Below are positions 51,220-60,715 of a stretch of DNA of 64,000 nt, piece by piece. Source of the stretch: Acidobacteriota bacterium (GTDB taxonomy: Bacteria; Acidobacteriota; Thermoanaerobaculia; Gp7-AA8); contig JAJPHC010000010.1 of assembly GCA_021325515.1 (NCBI GenBank), positions 23,520 to 87,519 of the forward strand, read 5' to 3'. The position numbers were made by a program, and so were the translations under genes. Every line of letters starts with the position of its first letter. The first letter of the stretch is position 1. Below the pieces are notes generated by a model, which was not told where the DNA came from, made no database searches, and saw only the letters and a program-made list of their open reading frames with translations.

Positions 51220-52440
51220 GTGACCGCCACGCAGTTCCTCGTCGCGCTCATCGCGATCTTCGTCGCAGCGAAACTCTTCGGTGAGATCGCGGAGCGTCTC
51301 GGGCAACCCGCTGTGCTCGGTGAATTGATCGGCGGCGCGATCATCGGGGTCTCCGGCCTGCGCCTCGTCGATCCACACGACACGACGATCCATCTGCTCG
51401 CGGAGCTCGGCGTCATCCTGCTGCTGTTTCTCATCGGCCTCGATACCGATCTGAAGCGGCTGATCGCCGTCGGCGGCATCTCGACTGCAGTTGCGTGCGT
51501 CGGTGTCGCACTGCCGCTTCTCGGCGGCCTGGCAATCGGGCGCCTTCTCGGCCTCACCTCGATCGTCTCCCTCTTCCTCGGCGCGGCGATGACGGCGACG
51601 AGCGTCGGCATCACGGCACGCGTCCTTTCCGATCTCGGCCACCTTCGCGATGCCGAGTCGCAGGTCATCCTCGGTGCTGCTGTGGTCGACGACATCATCG
51701 GCGTGGTGCTGCTCTCGGTCGTGACGTCGCTGGCGATCGGCAAAGATCTCAGCTACTTCGCGATGGCGAAGATCGTCGTGGTCGCGTTCGGCTTCGTGAT
51801 CGCGGCACTCGTCGCCGGCGCCTGGCTCGCGCCGTGGATGATGCGAGGCTTGAAGCGGCTGCAGGTCGCACGCGGTGTCTTGTTTGCGTCGATCGTGGTG
51901 GCGCTCGGCCTCGCCTATGTCGCAGAGCGCGTTGGCTCCGCGATGATCATCGGCTCCTTCGCCGCAGGACTCGTGCTGACGCGTTGCGGAGGAGGGAAGG
52001 AAGTGGAGCGCGAAGTTCGTGACGTCGCGCAATTCTTCATTCCGATCTTCTTCGTCTCCGTCGGCGCAGCGATCGATTTCAAGAGCATCACTCCGCACGT
52101 GCTGATGATTGGTTTGCTGCTCGCGATCGCCGGCACGATCGGCAAAGTCGCCGCAGGTTTCGTCGCCTGGAAGCCCGGCCTGAAGAAACTGGTGATCGGT
52201 GTCGGAATGATTCCGCGCGGCGAAGTGGGATTGATCTTCGCGCAGGTAGGACTCAGCTCACGTCTACTCGATGCGGGACTCTACAGCAGTGTCGCGTTGA
52301 TGGTGATCATCACGACGTTCATCGCGCCGGTGCTGTTGCGCGCGATGCTCCCGCCGCGATCCGCGGAGGAGTATCACGGCACAGCGGACTACGTGATGGA
52401 CGCGCCGCTCGACGACGATGCAGGCAGCAGAACGGACTAA
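51220..52440 (+). CDS. CPA2-family cation:proton antiporter (KefB/NapA-like)
   Basis: The 406-residue protein has about 12 hydrophobic segments. FGEIAERLGQPAVLGELIGGAIIG (~15-38) is the conserved CPA2 opening, followed by GVILLLFLIGLDTDL and, later, AAVVDDIIGVVLLSV with the paired Asp residues of the ion-binding site, and MIPRGEVGLIFAQVGLSSRL near the C-terminus. There is no RCK/TrkA-N regulatory domain. It starts at GTG 51220. It probably exchanges Na+ or K+ for H+. It adds to the K+-related genes in the window (kup, KimA-like, KirBac). Confidence 0.92.
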   Translation: MTATQFLVALIAIFVAAKLFGEIAERLGQPAVLGELIGGAIIGVSGLRLVDPHDTTIHLLAELGVILLLFLIGLDTDLKRLIAVGGISTAVACVGVALPLLGGLAIGRLLGLTSIVSLFLGAAMTATSVGITARVLSDLGHLRDAESQVILGAAVVDDIIGVVLLSVVTSLAIGKDLSYFAMAKIVVVAFGFVIAALVAGAWLAPWMMRGLKRLQVARGVLFASIVVALGLAYVAERVGSAMIIGSFAAGLVLTRCGGGKEVEREVRDVAQFFIPIFFVSVGAAIDFKSITPHVLMIGLLLAIAGTIGKVAAGFVAWKPGLKKLVIGVGMIPRGEVGLIFAQVGLSSRLLDAGLYSSVALMVIITTFIAPVLLRAMLPPRSAEEYHGTADYVMDAPLDDDAGSRTD

Positions 52441-52441
52441 T

Positions 52442-52480
52442 CCTGCCGCCTGTTGCCTGCTGCCTGCTGCCTGTTGCCTG
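52442..52480. repeat. Heptanucleotide tandem repeat (CCTGYTG)5.6
   Basis: CCTGCCG, CCTGTTG, CCTGCTG, CCTGCTG, CCTGTTG and a final CCTG run from 52442 to 52480 between the convergent antiporter and M48 genes. Similar CCTGTTGCCTG text occurs at ~9457-9468 after ridA. Confidence 0.85.
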
Positions 52481-52483
52481 AGC

Positions 52484-53287
52484 TCACATCACTCTGCGGC
52501 GGGCATCCTGATACGCCGGATCGTCGACGATCCCCGTCGGATTCCCCATCTTGTTGATGCGATTCTGAATGTCGTTGATGCGGTCCTGCGTCAGCGGGTG
52601 ATCCTGAAAGAATCGCTCGACTGCGCCGGGGCGTCCCTTTTCGAGACTCAGCAGCTTCTGAAACATGTCGAGCATTCCGTGCGGGTCGTAGCCTGCCGTC
52701 GCCATGTATTGCAGACCGAGATCGTCGGCTTCCTTTTCATCGGCGCGTGAGAAGCGAGCCATCGCACCGCCGGCGATGACTCCGGCGACGATCTGCTGCA
52801 GCGCCCCCGGGTTTTGCCCGAGGAGGATGCTGCCGATGGCGCCGATGGCCTGCTGCTGCTCGACCTGCTTGATCACGTGACGCGCGACGACGTGCGCGGT
52901 CTCGTGCGCGAGCACACCGGCGAGCATGTCGACGCGATCCGCCTGCGCGAGCAGGCCGGTGTTCACGTAGACGTGTCCGCCCGGAATCGAGAACGCGTTC
53001 ACGCTCGGATCGTCGACGATGTGATACGTGAACGGCCGATTGGCGAGCGGCGTTGCGGCGTGGATCCGTTCGCCGACGCGCGCGACGTAGCCTTCCGCCA
53101 CGGGATCGTGAACGATCTTGACCTGGCTCTCGACCTGCGCCGCCATTTGATTACCGAGCTGCCATTCGTCATCGAGCGAGACGGAGGCGCCGGTGCCGAT
53201 GCCTCCGATGCCGCCACCCGATCCGCAGCTCATCGCAAAAATCACCATCAGTGGAGCGAGAAACAGAAGTGCAGTCTTATTGCGCAT
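52484..53287 (-). CDS. M48-family metalloprotease lipoprotein
   Basis: The 267-residue product has a lipoprotein signal with lipobox MSC (FAMSCGSGGG) and a Gly-rich linker. The catalytic zinc motif is HETAHVVARH at ~residue 127, with the third ligand Glu in DEKEADDLGLQYMATAGYDP. VNAFSIPGGHVYVNTGLL is the typical strand before it. It resembles BepA/LoiP-type periplasmic proteases that clear misfolded outer-membrane proteins. The frame extends to 53332, but ATG 53287 begins the signal peptide. It is divergent from the SDR gene, with only 43 bases between starts. Confidence 0.92.
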   Translation of the reverse strand: MRNKTALLFLAPLMVIFAMSCGSGGGIGGIGTGASVSLDDEWQLGNQMAAQVESQVKIVHDPVAEGYVARVGERIHAATPLANRPFTYHIVDDPSVNAFSIPGGHVYVNTGLLAQADRVDMLAGVLAHETAHVVARHVIKQVEQQQAIGAIGSILLGQNPGALQQIVAGVIAGGAMARFSRADEKEADDLGLQYMATAGYDPHGMLDMFQKLLSLEKGRPGAVERFFQDHPLTQDRINDIQNRINKMGNPTGIVDDPAYQDARRRVM

Positions 53288-53330
53288 AGCGCAGAGCGAT
53301 TGTGCAAGGTTCCTGCACAACGCTGCGGAC

Positions 53331-54212
53331 ATGGAACAGGCACGAGATCCACGTGAAGGAAAACAACCGTCGAAGCAGACGCCACAGCAGAGCGCGCCGG
53401 GCGTCGAGCGCGAGTTGCAGCCTCGCGCCGATCACGGCGAAGAGAGTTACAAGGGCAGCGGCAAGCTCGAAGGGCTGACCGCGATCATCACCGGCGGCGA
53501 CAGCGGCATCGGCCGCGCCGTAGCGATCGCGTACGCGCGCGAAGGCGCGGACATCGCGATCGGCTACCTCTCCGAAAAGGAAGAGGCCGACGCGCGCGAG
53601 ACCGCGAAGTGGGTGGAAAAGGCGAAGCGGCGCTGCATCACGCAGCGCTTCAACGTGCAGCATCGGGACGAGTGCCGCTCGTTCGTCGAGCGCGCCGTGA
53701 AAGAGCTCGGCCGGCTCGACATCCTCGTCAACAACGCGGCCTATCAGCAGGAACAGAAATCGATCCTCGACATCACGGAAGAGCAACTGGAGGGAACGTT
53801 CCGCACGAACATCTTCGGCTACTTCTTCATGGTGCAGGAGTGTCTGCCGCACATGAAAAAAGGAGCGGTGATTCTCAATACCGGTTCTGTGACGGCGCTC
53901 AAGGGGAACGAGACGCTGCTCGACTACGCCGCGACGAAAGGTGCGATTCACGTCTTCACGCGCTCGCTCGCTTCGGCGCTGGCCGAGCAGGGGATTCGTG
54001 TGAACTGCGTGGCGCCCGGTCCTGTCTGGACACCGCTGATTCCCGCCACGATGGATCGCGATCACGTCGAGCGTTTCGGCAAGAACACGTTCTGGGGACG
54101 TCCGGCACAACCGGCGGAGATCGCGCCGTCTTACGTCTTCCTCGCCTCGCAGGACGGCCGCTTCTACAGCGGCGATGTCCTCGCGCCGACAGGCAGCGAG
54201 ACGACTCGGTAG
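53331..54212 (+). CDS. Short-chain dehydrogenase/reductase (general-stress YhdF/YhxC-like)
   Basis: The 293-residue SDR has an extra charged N-terminus (~45 aa), then the Rossmann nucleotide motif ITGGDSGIGRA (~54), LVNNAAYQ in place of NNAG, the active site with Ser in NTGSVTAL and YAATKGAI (Tyr/Lys ~197-201), and the C-terminal APGPVWTPLIP. This N-terminally extended form, with EELE/PRADHGEESYKG-type text, is the YhdF/YhxC group. It likely uses NADP(H); the substrate is not known. The frame opens at 53193, but ATG 53331 is the natural start. Confidence 0.9.
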   Translation: MEQARDPREGKQPSKQTPQQSAPGVERELQPRADHGEESYKGSGKLEGLTAIITGGDSGIGRAVAIAYAREGADIAIGYLSEKEEADARETAKWVEKAKRRCITQRFNVQHRDECRSFVERAVKELGRLDILVNNAAYQQEQKSILDITEEQLEGTFRTNIFGYFFMVQECLPHMKKGAVILNTGSVTALKGNETLLDYAATKGAIHVFTRSLASALAEQGIRVNCVAPGPVWTPLIPATMDRDHVERFGKNTFWGRPAQPAEIAPSYVFLASQDGRFYSGDVLAPTGSETTR

Positions 54213-54221
54213 GGCGCGGCT

Positions 54222-54250
54222 CTCCTCTCTCCGCGAATCGGTGAGAGGAG
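54222..54250. terminator. Hairpin after the SDR gene
   Basis: CTCCTCTC (54222-54229) pairs with GAGAGGAG (54243-54250) around a 13-base loop, 10 bases after the SDR stop and 43 before the rhlE start. A weak, T-poor terminator is possible. Confidence 0.4.
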
Positions 54251-54292
54251 GGCGTTGCAATTTATCCGGGTACCCTCCCGTTCCCAGCTCGA

Positions 54293-55690
54293 ATGTCTTT
54301 CAACACACTGGGGCTTACAGCCCAAACACTTCGCGCGGTCGAAGAGGCCGGCTATCAGACGCCGACGCCGATTCAGGCCGCTGCCATTCCTGAAATTCTG
54401 AAAGGGCGGGACCTCATCGGTATCGCTCAGACCGGCACCGGGAAGACTGCCGCTTTCGTTCTTCCCATCCTCGAGCACCTCGCGCGTGCGCCGCATGTGC
54501 ACGGCGGTCATCGCACGCCGCGTGCGCTGATCCTGGCGCCGACGCGGGAGCTCGCAGCGCAGATCGAAGAGACCGTCGCGGCGCTCTCGCGCCATCTTCC
54601 GCTGCGCCGCGCGGTGATCTTCGGCGGCGTCGGCGAGCAGCCGCAGAAGGATGCGCTGCGCCGCGGCGTCGACATCCTCGTCGCCACTCCCGGCCGCCTC
54701 CTCGATCTGATGTCGACCGGCCACGTGCAGCTCAACGCGATCACGCACGCCGTGTTCGACGAAGCCGACCGGATGCTCGACATGGGCTTCCTTCCTCAGA
54801 TCCGCCGCGTCGTCAAAGCGCTTCCGCACAAGCGCCAGACGCTGCTCTTCTCCGCGACTCTCTCGAAAGAGATCGAAGAGCTCACCGCGGAGTTTCAGCG
54901 CAACCCTGCGACGGTCGAGATCGGCCGCCGTTCGAATCCTGCCGAGACGGTCACGCAATTCGTCTATCCCGTGCCGAAGTCGCGCAAGGTGGATCTGCTC
55001 TCCGAGCTCCTCTCGCACGATCACCTCGAGTCCGTGCTCGTCTTCTCGCGCACGAAGCATGGCGCCGACAAGATCGCGCGCAAGCTGCAGCAGACGGGCG
55101 TCGTCACGGCGACGCTGCATTCGAACCGCTCGCAGAACCAGCGCATCGCCGCATTGAAGGCCTTCAAGGATGGCAAAGCGCGCGTGCTCGTCGCGACCGA
55201 CATCGCGGCGCGCGGCATCGACGTCGAAGGAATCTCTCACGTCATCAACTTCGACTTTCCGCTGCACCCGGAAGACTACGTCCACCGCATCGGCCGCACG
55301 GGCCGTGCGCAGGCGATCGGCGATGCGATCAGCTTCGTCACGCCGGAAGACGAACCTTCCGTGAAAGCGGTCGAGAAGCTGATGCGCAAGACGATCGTCC
55401 GCAAGACGCTCGCCGGTTTCGATTACACCGATCGCCCAATGGTGCACGAGCCGCGTGCGCCACGTCCCCACAGGCCCGCGCCTCGCAGCGCGCACGCGTC
55501 GCATCGCTCCGAGAAATCGACCGCTGCGAAAGCCGGCAGCGGAGGAGCGAAGCACGCCCGGCCGCGCACGGCAGCCGCGGCACCTGCGCGTCCCCGCCGC
55601 GACTCGGCGCCGCATGCCCGCGCCGGCGCTCCGGTGTCCCGCCCGGGATCGACCGCGCCGCGGCCCGGAAAAGTTCGCCGCCGTCCGTAA
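54293..55690 (+). CDS. rhlE: DEAD-box RNA helicase RhlE
   Basis: The 465-residue protein is a RhlE-type helicase. It has a Q motif (TPTPIQAAAIPEIL), Walker A AQTGTGKT (~45), PTRELAAQI (Ia), TPGR (Ib), DEAD (VFDEADRMLDMG, ~156), SAT (~188), VLVATDIAARGID (V) and HRIGRTGRA (VI, ~331). A basic Arg/Pro/Ala tail (~385-465; RPHRPAPRSAHASHR, RPGKVRRRP) replaces the usual C-terminal extension and probably binds RNA. RhlE helps ribosome assembly and RNA decay. Confidence 0.95.
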   Translation: MSFNTLGLTAQTLRAVEEAGYQTPTPIQAAAIPEILKGRDLIGIAQTGTGKTAAFVLPILEHLARAPHVHGGHRTPRALILAPTRELAAQIEETVAALSRHLPLRRAVIFGGVGEQPQKDALRRGVDILVATPGRLLDLMSTGHVQLNAITHAVFDEADRMLDMGFLPQIRRVVKALPHKRQTLLFSATLSKEIEELTAEFQRNPATVEIGRRSNPAETVTQFVYPVPKSRKVDLLSELLSHDHLESVLVFSRTKHGADKIARKLQQTGVVTATLHSNRSQNQRIAALKAFKDGKARVLVATDIAARGIDVEGISHVINFDFPLHPEDYVHRIGRTGRAQAIGDAISFVTPEDEPSVKAVEKLMRKTIVRKTLAGFDYTDRPMVHEPRAPRPHRPAPRSAHASHRSEKSTAAKAGSGGAKHARPRTAAAAPARPRRDSAPHARAGAPVSRPGSTAPRPGKVRRRP

Positions 55691-55697
55691 GAGCTCG

Positions 55698-55734
55698 AGC
55701 GCAGCGCGGAGCACACGTGGCTCTGCGCTGCGCT
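55698..55734. terminator. Long hairpin between convergent genes, probable bidirectional terminator
   Basis: AGCGCAGCGCGGAGC (55698-55712) pairs with GCTCTGCGCTGCGCT (55720-55734) over 15 positions with a single G-U wobble, around a 7-base loop. It sits 8 bases after the rhlE stop and 9 before the stop of the convergent kinase gene. No T-tract. Confidence 0.65.
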
Positions 55735-55742
55735 ACACGGCG

Positions 55743-58721
55743 TCATCCGCCGACGCGGCCCAGCGTCTGGTCGAAGAACGCATGCAGCGCGCGAATCGTC
55801 TGGTCGGCCGGAACGATGTGGCCGCTCTCGAAGATCTCCAGCCGTTTCGGCTCCGGCATCAGGCGATAGACAGGCTCGCCCTGCGTTCGCAGCAGGTCGG
55901 CCTCGTCGTACTTGCCGTGCAGCAGGAGTTTCGGCGCTGTGATGTGGGGCGCGAAATTGATGCGGTTGATCGGCGCGGGGAACTGCGCAGCGCGCGCGTT
56001 GACTCCGACGCCCATGAATGCGACTGCGCGATAGCGATGATCGAGGCCGGTCACGATCATCCCGTGCACGGAACCGGCGCTGGGACCGTAGACGCCGATC
56101 TTCGTCGAGTCGATGTCGGGCCGCGTCTGCAGGTAGTCGAGTCCGCGGCGAAGATCGGTCACGCCGCCGATGATGTCGGCAATCCTCTCCTCATCGGAAT
56201 CGGGCAGTGGCGTCGTTCTCGGTCGATCGAGATATCCCTCGAGCGCGACCGCGAAGACGGCACGGCCGCTGCGCAGCTCCGGAGCGAGCAGCAACTCGGT
56301 CGACTCGGTCAGCAACCGCCGCCCCGTCGCGACGTCGCCCGCCGGAATGTATTGAATGACCTGAAATGGCGGCTTGAAACCCTTCGGGAGATAAAGATAG
56401 GCGATCGGAGTGCGGCTGCCGCTCCTGTAAGTGATCCGCTGGCGCGTCCACTCCTCAGTCTCCTTCACCTCCGTGATCTTCGCGTCGAGAGGTGAGGAGG
56501 GATAGTCGTAGAGCCGCGCGATGCGCGTGAACTCCGCATCATCCACCGCTTTGAAAACGGGGACGGTGCTGTCGCTGGTTAGACCGAACGAGCCCTGGTC
56601 GCCGGTGCCGATCTCCCGCACGCAGCGGAAGCCGAGGTTTTGAGCGGTGAAGAAGCCGGGATAGGGGCCGAAGCGTCCGAACTGATAGACCGGTTCATCC
56701 CACGCGCCGCCGGCGGCCGTGAAGCCGTCGTCGTATCGATTCAGCAGCCACTCCTTGACGTTGCCGGCGAGATGATAGGCGCCGTACGCGCTCATCCCTG
56801 CCGGCAGGCTCGTCACCGGCATCGTTCCGCGTCCCCGGAAGTTCGCACGCGCGGTGATGTCGTCTCCTTCCGGTGCGACTCCCCACGGATAGGCGACGCC
56901 GAGCGAGTCTGACACGCCGTTCCGCGCTGTCTTGTCCCATTCGAAGATCGTCGGCAGCCGCTTCCCGTGCGCCTCGGCGAACGCCGCGGCCTCGTACCAG
57001 GTGATGCCGGTGACCGGATAGTCATCCTGTCCGTCTGCGTATTTCTGCTGCGCCCACCGCCGCGGTCCCGGCAAGCCGGTCGTATCGTGGAACTCCGCCA
57101 TCGCTTCTTCCCACGTCAGCGTGCGGCCTTCTTTCACGATCGGAACTTTCCAGAGCTCGCGACGCCGGTAGCCGCCCTCGCGGATGAACTGCGCGAACTC
57201 GCGATTGCTGACTTCCGCGCGGTCGATGAAGAAGGGCGCGAGCGGCACGCTCTGCTCACTCGGGCGCGACCAGCCGGTGATCTTGTAGTCGCCGCCGGGC
57301 ACGAACACCATTCCTTCCGGCGCTTCTGATTTCTTCCACAGCTTCACGTCGAGCTTCGGCGGCGGCTGAGGGACCAGCAAGCCGTTGGCGAGCAGCGGCC
57401 TGAGTGCCAACGTCCGGCTGAATGGCACGTAGCCATCCTTCTCGAGCGTGAGCACGTAGTCGCCGCGTGCAACGTCCGTCTCCGGCAGCGGAGTCGTGCC
57501 GAGCAGCTCGCGCGGTCCGAGCTCGTCGTGCGGAAGCACGCGCTGCAGCACGACCTGCGCCCCCGGCGGATCGCTGTTCATCTTCAGGACCTCGACGATC
57601 CGTGCTCTGGCCCGCTGCAGCCGATCGTTAGCCGGAATCCAGGGGCGAAGCTGCTGTGCGAGGTCCCACGCTTCGAAATACTTTCGCTCGTCCGCGAGCT
57701 GTTCCAGCTTCGGCAGCATCGCAGTCGCACGCGAGACCCGGTAGACGTGCCACGCTCCCCAGCCGGCGAGCAGGAGCGCGACGAGAATCGCGGCTGCGAT
57801 TGCCAGCCTTCGCGTGACCGGCTTTCGCGGCTCCATCCGTTCGGTCAGAACCTGCGTGGGAATGTCTCCGGAGGAGACGCGCCGCGACTGCGAGTCGTGC
57901 CGCAGCCGGCGCAGGTCGTCGAGCATCTCGCGCGCGGAGGAATAGCGGTTCTCGCGATCCTTCGCCATCGCCTTCGCGATGATCGCCTGCAGCTCCGCCG
58001 GCACGTTGTCGAGAGGCTTCGGCTGCTCGGTCAGGATCGCGGCGATGACGGACGTCGCGCTGTCGCCGGCGAACGGCCGATGTCCGCCCGCCACCTCGTA
58101 CAGCAGGACGCCGAGGGAGAAGATGTCGGTGCGCGCATCGACATCGCGGCCGCGGAGTTGTTCCGGCGACATGTAGTGCACGGTTCCCATGACGACTCCG
58201 GTTTCTGTCGTGACACCGGGAGTCTTGTCGGGAGCAGCGACGCTGAGGAGCTTGGCGAGGCCGAAGTCGAGGACCTTGATGTAGCCATCGGGCCGGATCA
58301 TCACGTTCTCCGGCTTGATGTCGCGATGGACGACGCCGGCGGCATGCGCGCTCGCGAGTGCCGACGCGATCTGCACTCCGAGATCCACCGTCTCTTCGAT
58401 GCTCAGCCGCCCGCGAGCCAGACGGGCGCGCAGCGTTTCCCCCTCGACGTACTCCATCGCGATGAAGTGGACGTCTTGCTCGTGACCGACGTCGTAGATA
58501 TGCGCGACGTTCGGATGATTGAGCGCGCACGCGGCCTTCGCTTCCTGCATGAAGCGCCGGACGCGTTCGTCCGTCGCCTCGATGTCCGTGCGAAGAACCT
58601 TCAGGGCAACGGTCCGCTCCAGCTCCGCATCGTGAGCGAGAAAGACTTCGCCCATGCCGCCGGCCCCGAGCGGACTGCGCACTTCGTAGCGGCGGAGCCG
58701 TGTGCCAGCGGAGATCAGCAT
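55743..58721 (-). CDS. Ser/Thr protein kinase fused to PEGA, FGE-sulfatase-like and alpha/beta hydrolase domains
   Basis: The 992-residue membrane protein has a Hanks-type kinase (~10-270) with GAGGMGEVFLAHD, VALKVL (Lys ~40), VVHRDIKPENVM and VLDFGLAKLL, so all catalytic residues are present. A single membrane helix (~306-328, LAIAAAILVALLLAGWGAW) follows, then a PEGA-like beta domain (~385-445), a formylglycine-generating-enzyme-like domain (~465-705; MVFVPGGDYKITG, APFFIDRAEVSNREFAQFIRE, AFAEAHGKRLPTIFEWD), and a C-terminal hydrolase (~735-992) with GVYGPSAGSVHG, LLLHGKYDEADLL and SGHIVP as Ser, Asp and His. The kinase would face the cytoplasm, the rest outside. The FGE domain lacks an obvious Cys pair, so it may only bind ligand. 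Confidence 0.9.
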   Translation of the reverse strand: MLISAGTRLRRYEVRSPLGAGGMGEVFLAHDAELERTVALKVLRTDIEATDERVRRFMQEAKAACALNHPNVAHIYDVGHEQDVHFIAMEYVEGETLRARLARGRLSIEETVDLGVQIASALASAHAAGVVHRDIKPENVMIRPDGYIKVLDFGLAKLLSVAAPDKTPGVTTETGVVMGTVHYMSPEQLRGRDVDARTDIFSLGVLLYEVAGGHRPFAGDSATSVIAAILTEQPKPLDNVPAELQAIIAKAMAKDRENRYSSAREMLDDLRRLRHDSQSRRVSSGDIPTQVLTERMEPRKPVTRRLAIAAAILVALLLAGWGAWHVYRVSRATAMLPKLEQLADERKYFEAWDLAQQLRPWIPANDRLQRARARIVEVLKMNSDPPGAQVVLQRVLPHDELGPRELLGTTPLPETDVARGDYVLTLEKDGYVPFSRTLALRPLLANGLLVPQPPPKLDVKLWKKSEAPEGMVFVPGGDYKITGWSRPSEQSVPLAPFFIDRAEVSNREFAQFIREGGYRRRELWKVPIVKEGRTLTWEEAMAEFHDTTGLPGPRRWAQQKYADGQDDYPVTGITWYEAAAFAEAHGKRLPTIFEWDKTARNGVSDSLGVAYPWGVAPEGDDITARANFRGRGTMPVTSLPAGMSAYGAYHLAGNVKEWLLNRYDDGFTAAGGAWDEPVYQFGRFGPYPGFFTAQNLGFRCVREIGTGDQGSFGLTSDSTVPVFKAVDDAEFTRIARLYDYPSSPLDAKITEVKETEEWTRQRITYRSGSRTPIAYLYLPKGFKPPFQVIQYIPAGDVATGRRLLTESTELLLAPELRSGRAVFAVALEGYLDRPRTTPLPDSDEERIADIIGGVTDLRRGLDYLQTRPDIDSTKIGVYGPSAGSVHGMIVTGLDHRYRAVAFMGVGVNARAAQFPAPINRINFAPHITAPKLLLHGKYDEADLLRTQGEPVYRLMPEPKRLEIFESGHIVPADQTIRALHAFFDQTLGRVGG

Positions 58722-58798
58722 GAATGTGTCGATTTGATTCTAAAGCACCAGCTCCGTTGCCAGAATGGCGGCGCGCTCTCCGCTGTTGCGCACGATCA

Positions 58799-60715
58799 AT
58801 GATCAGGCGCACGCTCGCGCTCTTCGTCCTTCTCTGTTCTGCGCTTGTCCTCGAGGCGAAGCCGCAGAGTCCCTACCTCGCCGAGCACGCGGGCAATCTC
58901 GTGCATTGGTCGCCGTGGGGAGCCGAGGCGTTCGCGCGCGCGAAGAGGGAAGGGAAGCCGATCTTCCTTTCGATCGGATACGCGAGCTGCCACTGGTGCC
59001 ACGTGATGAGCCGCGAGTCGTTCGACAACGCGGACGTGGCGAAGGTGATCAATGAGTCGTACGTCGCGATTCTCGTCGATCGCGAAGAGCATCCCGATGT
59101 CGATGCGGCGTACCTCTCGTATCTGCAGGCGACGACCGGCAGCGCGGGGTGGCCGGCGAATCTCATTCTCACGCCCGAGCTGAAGCCGCTCATCGGCGGC
59201 TCCTACATGCGTCCCGACGCACTGCAGCGCCTGTTGATCGCGATTGCAGATCGCTGGCAGCACGACCGCAGCAGCCTGCTGGCATCGACGGAGATGTTGC
59301 GCGGGCTCGCCGAGACGCAGTCTGCTGCGGATGTCGAAGCGAAGGAGACCATCGCTCGTGCCGTCGAAGAGATTCGCACGCAGGAGCAGGCGAGTGGTCC
59401 GCGATTTCCACAACCGTCGCGCATCGATCTCCTTCTCCGCGCGAAACCCGAGCTCGCGTTGCGCACGCTGCGCGAGATGGCCGAGGCGCCGATTCATGAC
59501 GCCATCGGCGGCGGCTTCCATCGCTACACCGTCGATGCGGCGTGGCGCGAGCCGCACTTCGAGAAGATGCTCACCGATCAGGCGCTGCTCGCGATCGATT
59601 ACCTCGAGGCGTGGCAGCTCACGCGCGATCCGCGCTTCGCGCAAGTTGCTCGCGACACGCTCGACTTCATGCTCGAGTTGCGCCTGCCCGGCGGCGGATT
59701 CGGTTCAGGCCTCAGCGCCGACAGCGGCCCCACGATGGAGGAAGGCGCCTACTACTACTGGCGCCGCGACCAGCTATCGTTCCTCGGCAGCGACGCAGAC
59801 AAGGCCGCGAGCATCTACCACATCGATGCCAATCGCTCACTCCCGTGGAGTGCGGACGCCACGTCCGCACATCGCTCCATCCGCGAGCGAATGAAAAAAG
59901 AACGCGACAAGCGCCCCCATCCCAACCTCGACTCCAAGGTAGTCACCTCCTGGAACGCACTCGCGATCTCGGCGCTCGCGCGGGCAGGTGCAGCGCTTGG
60001 TGAGGCACGCTACCTCGAGGCAGCAGGAAGAGCAGCATCCCTGTTCAGGATCGACCGGCTCGAGCACTCGCAGAACGTCGCCGCGCTGGCTGAGGATTGT
60101 GCGTTCCTCATCGGAGCCAACCTCGATCTCTTCGAAGCGTCGGGGAAGGTGTCGTATCTCGAATTCGCACTCGCGCTGCAGAAGAAACAGGACGAGCGCT
60201 TCTGGAACGCGCAGGCTGGCCGCTACGACAATGGCGGGACGCTGCCGAAGGAGCTCGCTTCAATCGCCATCGAATCGGAAGCCGCGCTTCCCACGGCCAA
60301 TTCCGTCAGCGCGGTCAACCTCCTCCGGCTCGGTGAGCTCACGGATTCGCAGGCCATGCGCGAGCGCGCGATCAGCATCATGCGCAGCTACGGCTCGCGT
60401 CTGCAGAGCGCTCCATCCGAATTGCCGGCGATGGCCGCTGCGATGACGATGACGATCGATGCGCCGCGGCAGATCGTGATCGCCGGCGATCTCTCCCGCA
60501 GCGATGCGCGCCGCATGCTGCGCATCGCACACGAGCACTTCCTGCCATTTCGCGTCATCATTCCCGCATCGAAGGCCGTGACGAAGTACGTCCCCAACGT
60601 CGCGTCGATGAAGCCGGTTCGCGGCCGCGCCACCGCGTACGTCTGCGAGCACTACATGTGTAAACTTCCGACCTCAGATCCCTCAGAACTCGAACGATTG
60701 CTGGAGAAACGATGA
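58799..60715 (+). CDS. DUF255 thioredoxin-like/glycosidase-like protein (YyaL/SPATA20 family), exported
   Basis: The 638-residue product has a signal peptide ([19 protein letters not shown]) and the DUF255 thioredoxin-like domain ([39 protein letters not shown] with the CHWCH active-site-like motif). A six-hairpin-type region follows (~180-640) with [27 protein letters not shown] and [20 protein letters not shown]. The family's substrate is unknown. The frame opens at 58724, but ATG 58799 starts the signal peptide. Its TGA overlaps the start of the CRTAC1-like gene. A palindromic element at 59850-59870 is embedded in frame (SADATSAHR). Confidence 0.9.
   Translation: MIRRTLALFVLLCSALVLEAKPQSPYLAEHAGNLVHWSPWGAEAFARAKREGKPIFLSIGYASCHWCHVMSRESFDNADVAKVINESYVAILVDREEHPDVDAAYLSYLQATTGSAGWPANLILTPELKPLIGGSYMRPDALQRLLIAIADRWQHDRSSLLASTEMLRGLAETQSAADVEAKETIARAVEEIRTQEQASGPRFPQPSRIDLLLRAKPELALRTLREMAEAPIHDAIGGGFHRYTVDAAWREPHFEKMLTDQALLAIDYLEAWQLTRDPRFAQVARDTLDFMLELRLPGGGFGSGLSADSGPTMEEGAYYYWRRDQLSFLGSDADKAASIYHIDANRSLPWSADATSAHRSIRERMKKERDKRPHPNLDSKVVTSWNALAISALARAGAALGEARYLEAAGRAASLFRIDRLEHSQNVAALAEDCAFLIGANLDLFEASGKVSYLEFALALQKKQDERFWNAQAGRYDNGGTLPKELASIAIESEAALPTANSVSAVNLLRLGELTDSQAMRERAISIMRSYGSRLQSAPSELPAMAAAMTMTIDAPRQIVIAGDLSRSDARRMLRIAHEHFLPFRVIIPASKAVTKYVPNVASMKPVRGRATAYVCEHYMCKLPTSDPSELERLLEKR
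59850..59870. repeat. Palindromic repeat embedded in frame in the DUF255 gene
   Basis: GTGCGGACG (59850-59858) and CGTCCGCAC (59862-59870) form a 9-bp hairpin with a CCA loop. Its core GCGGACG/CGTCCGC is the same as in the intergenic element at 51034-51050. It codes for part of SADATSAHR, outside the conserved motifs. Confidence 0.75.
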
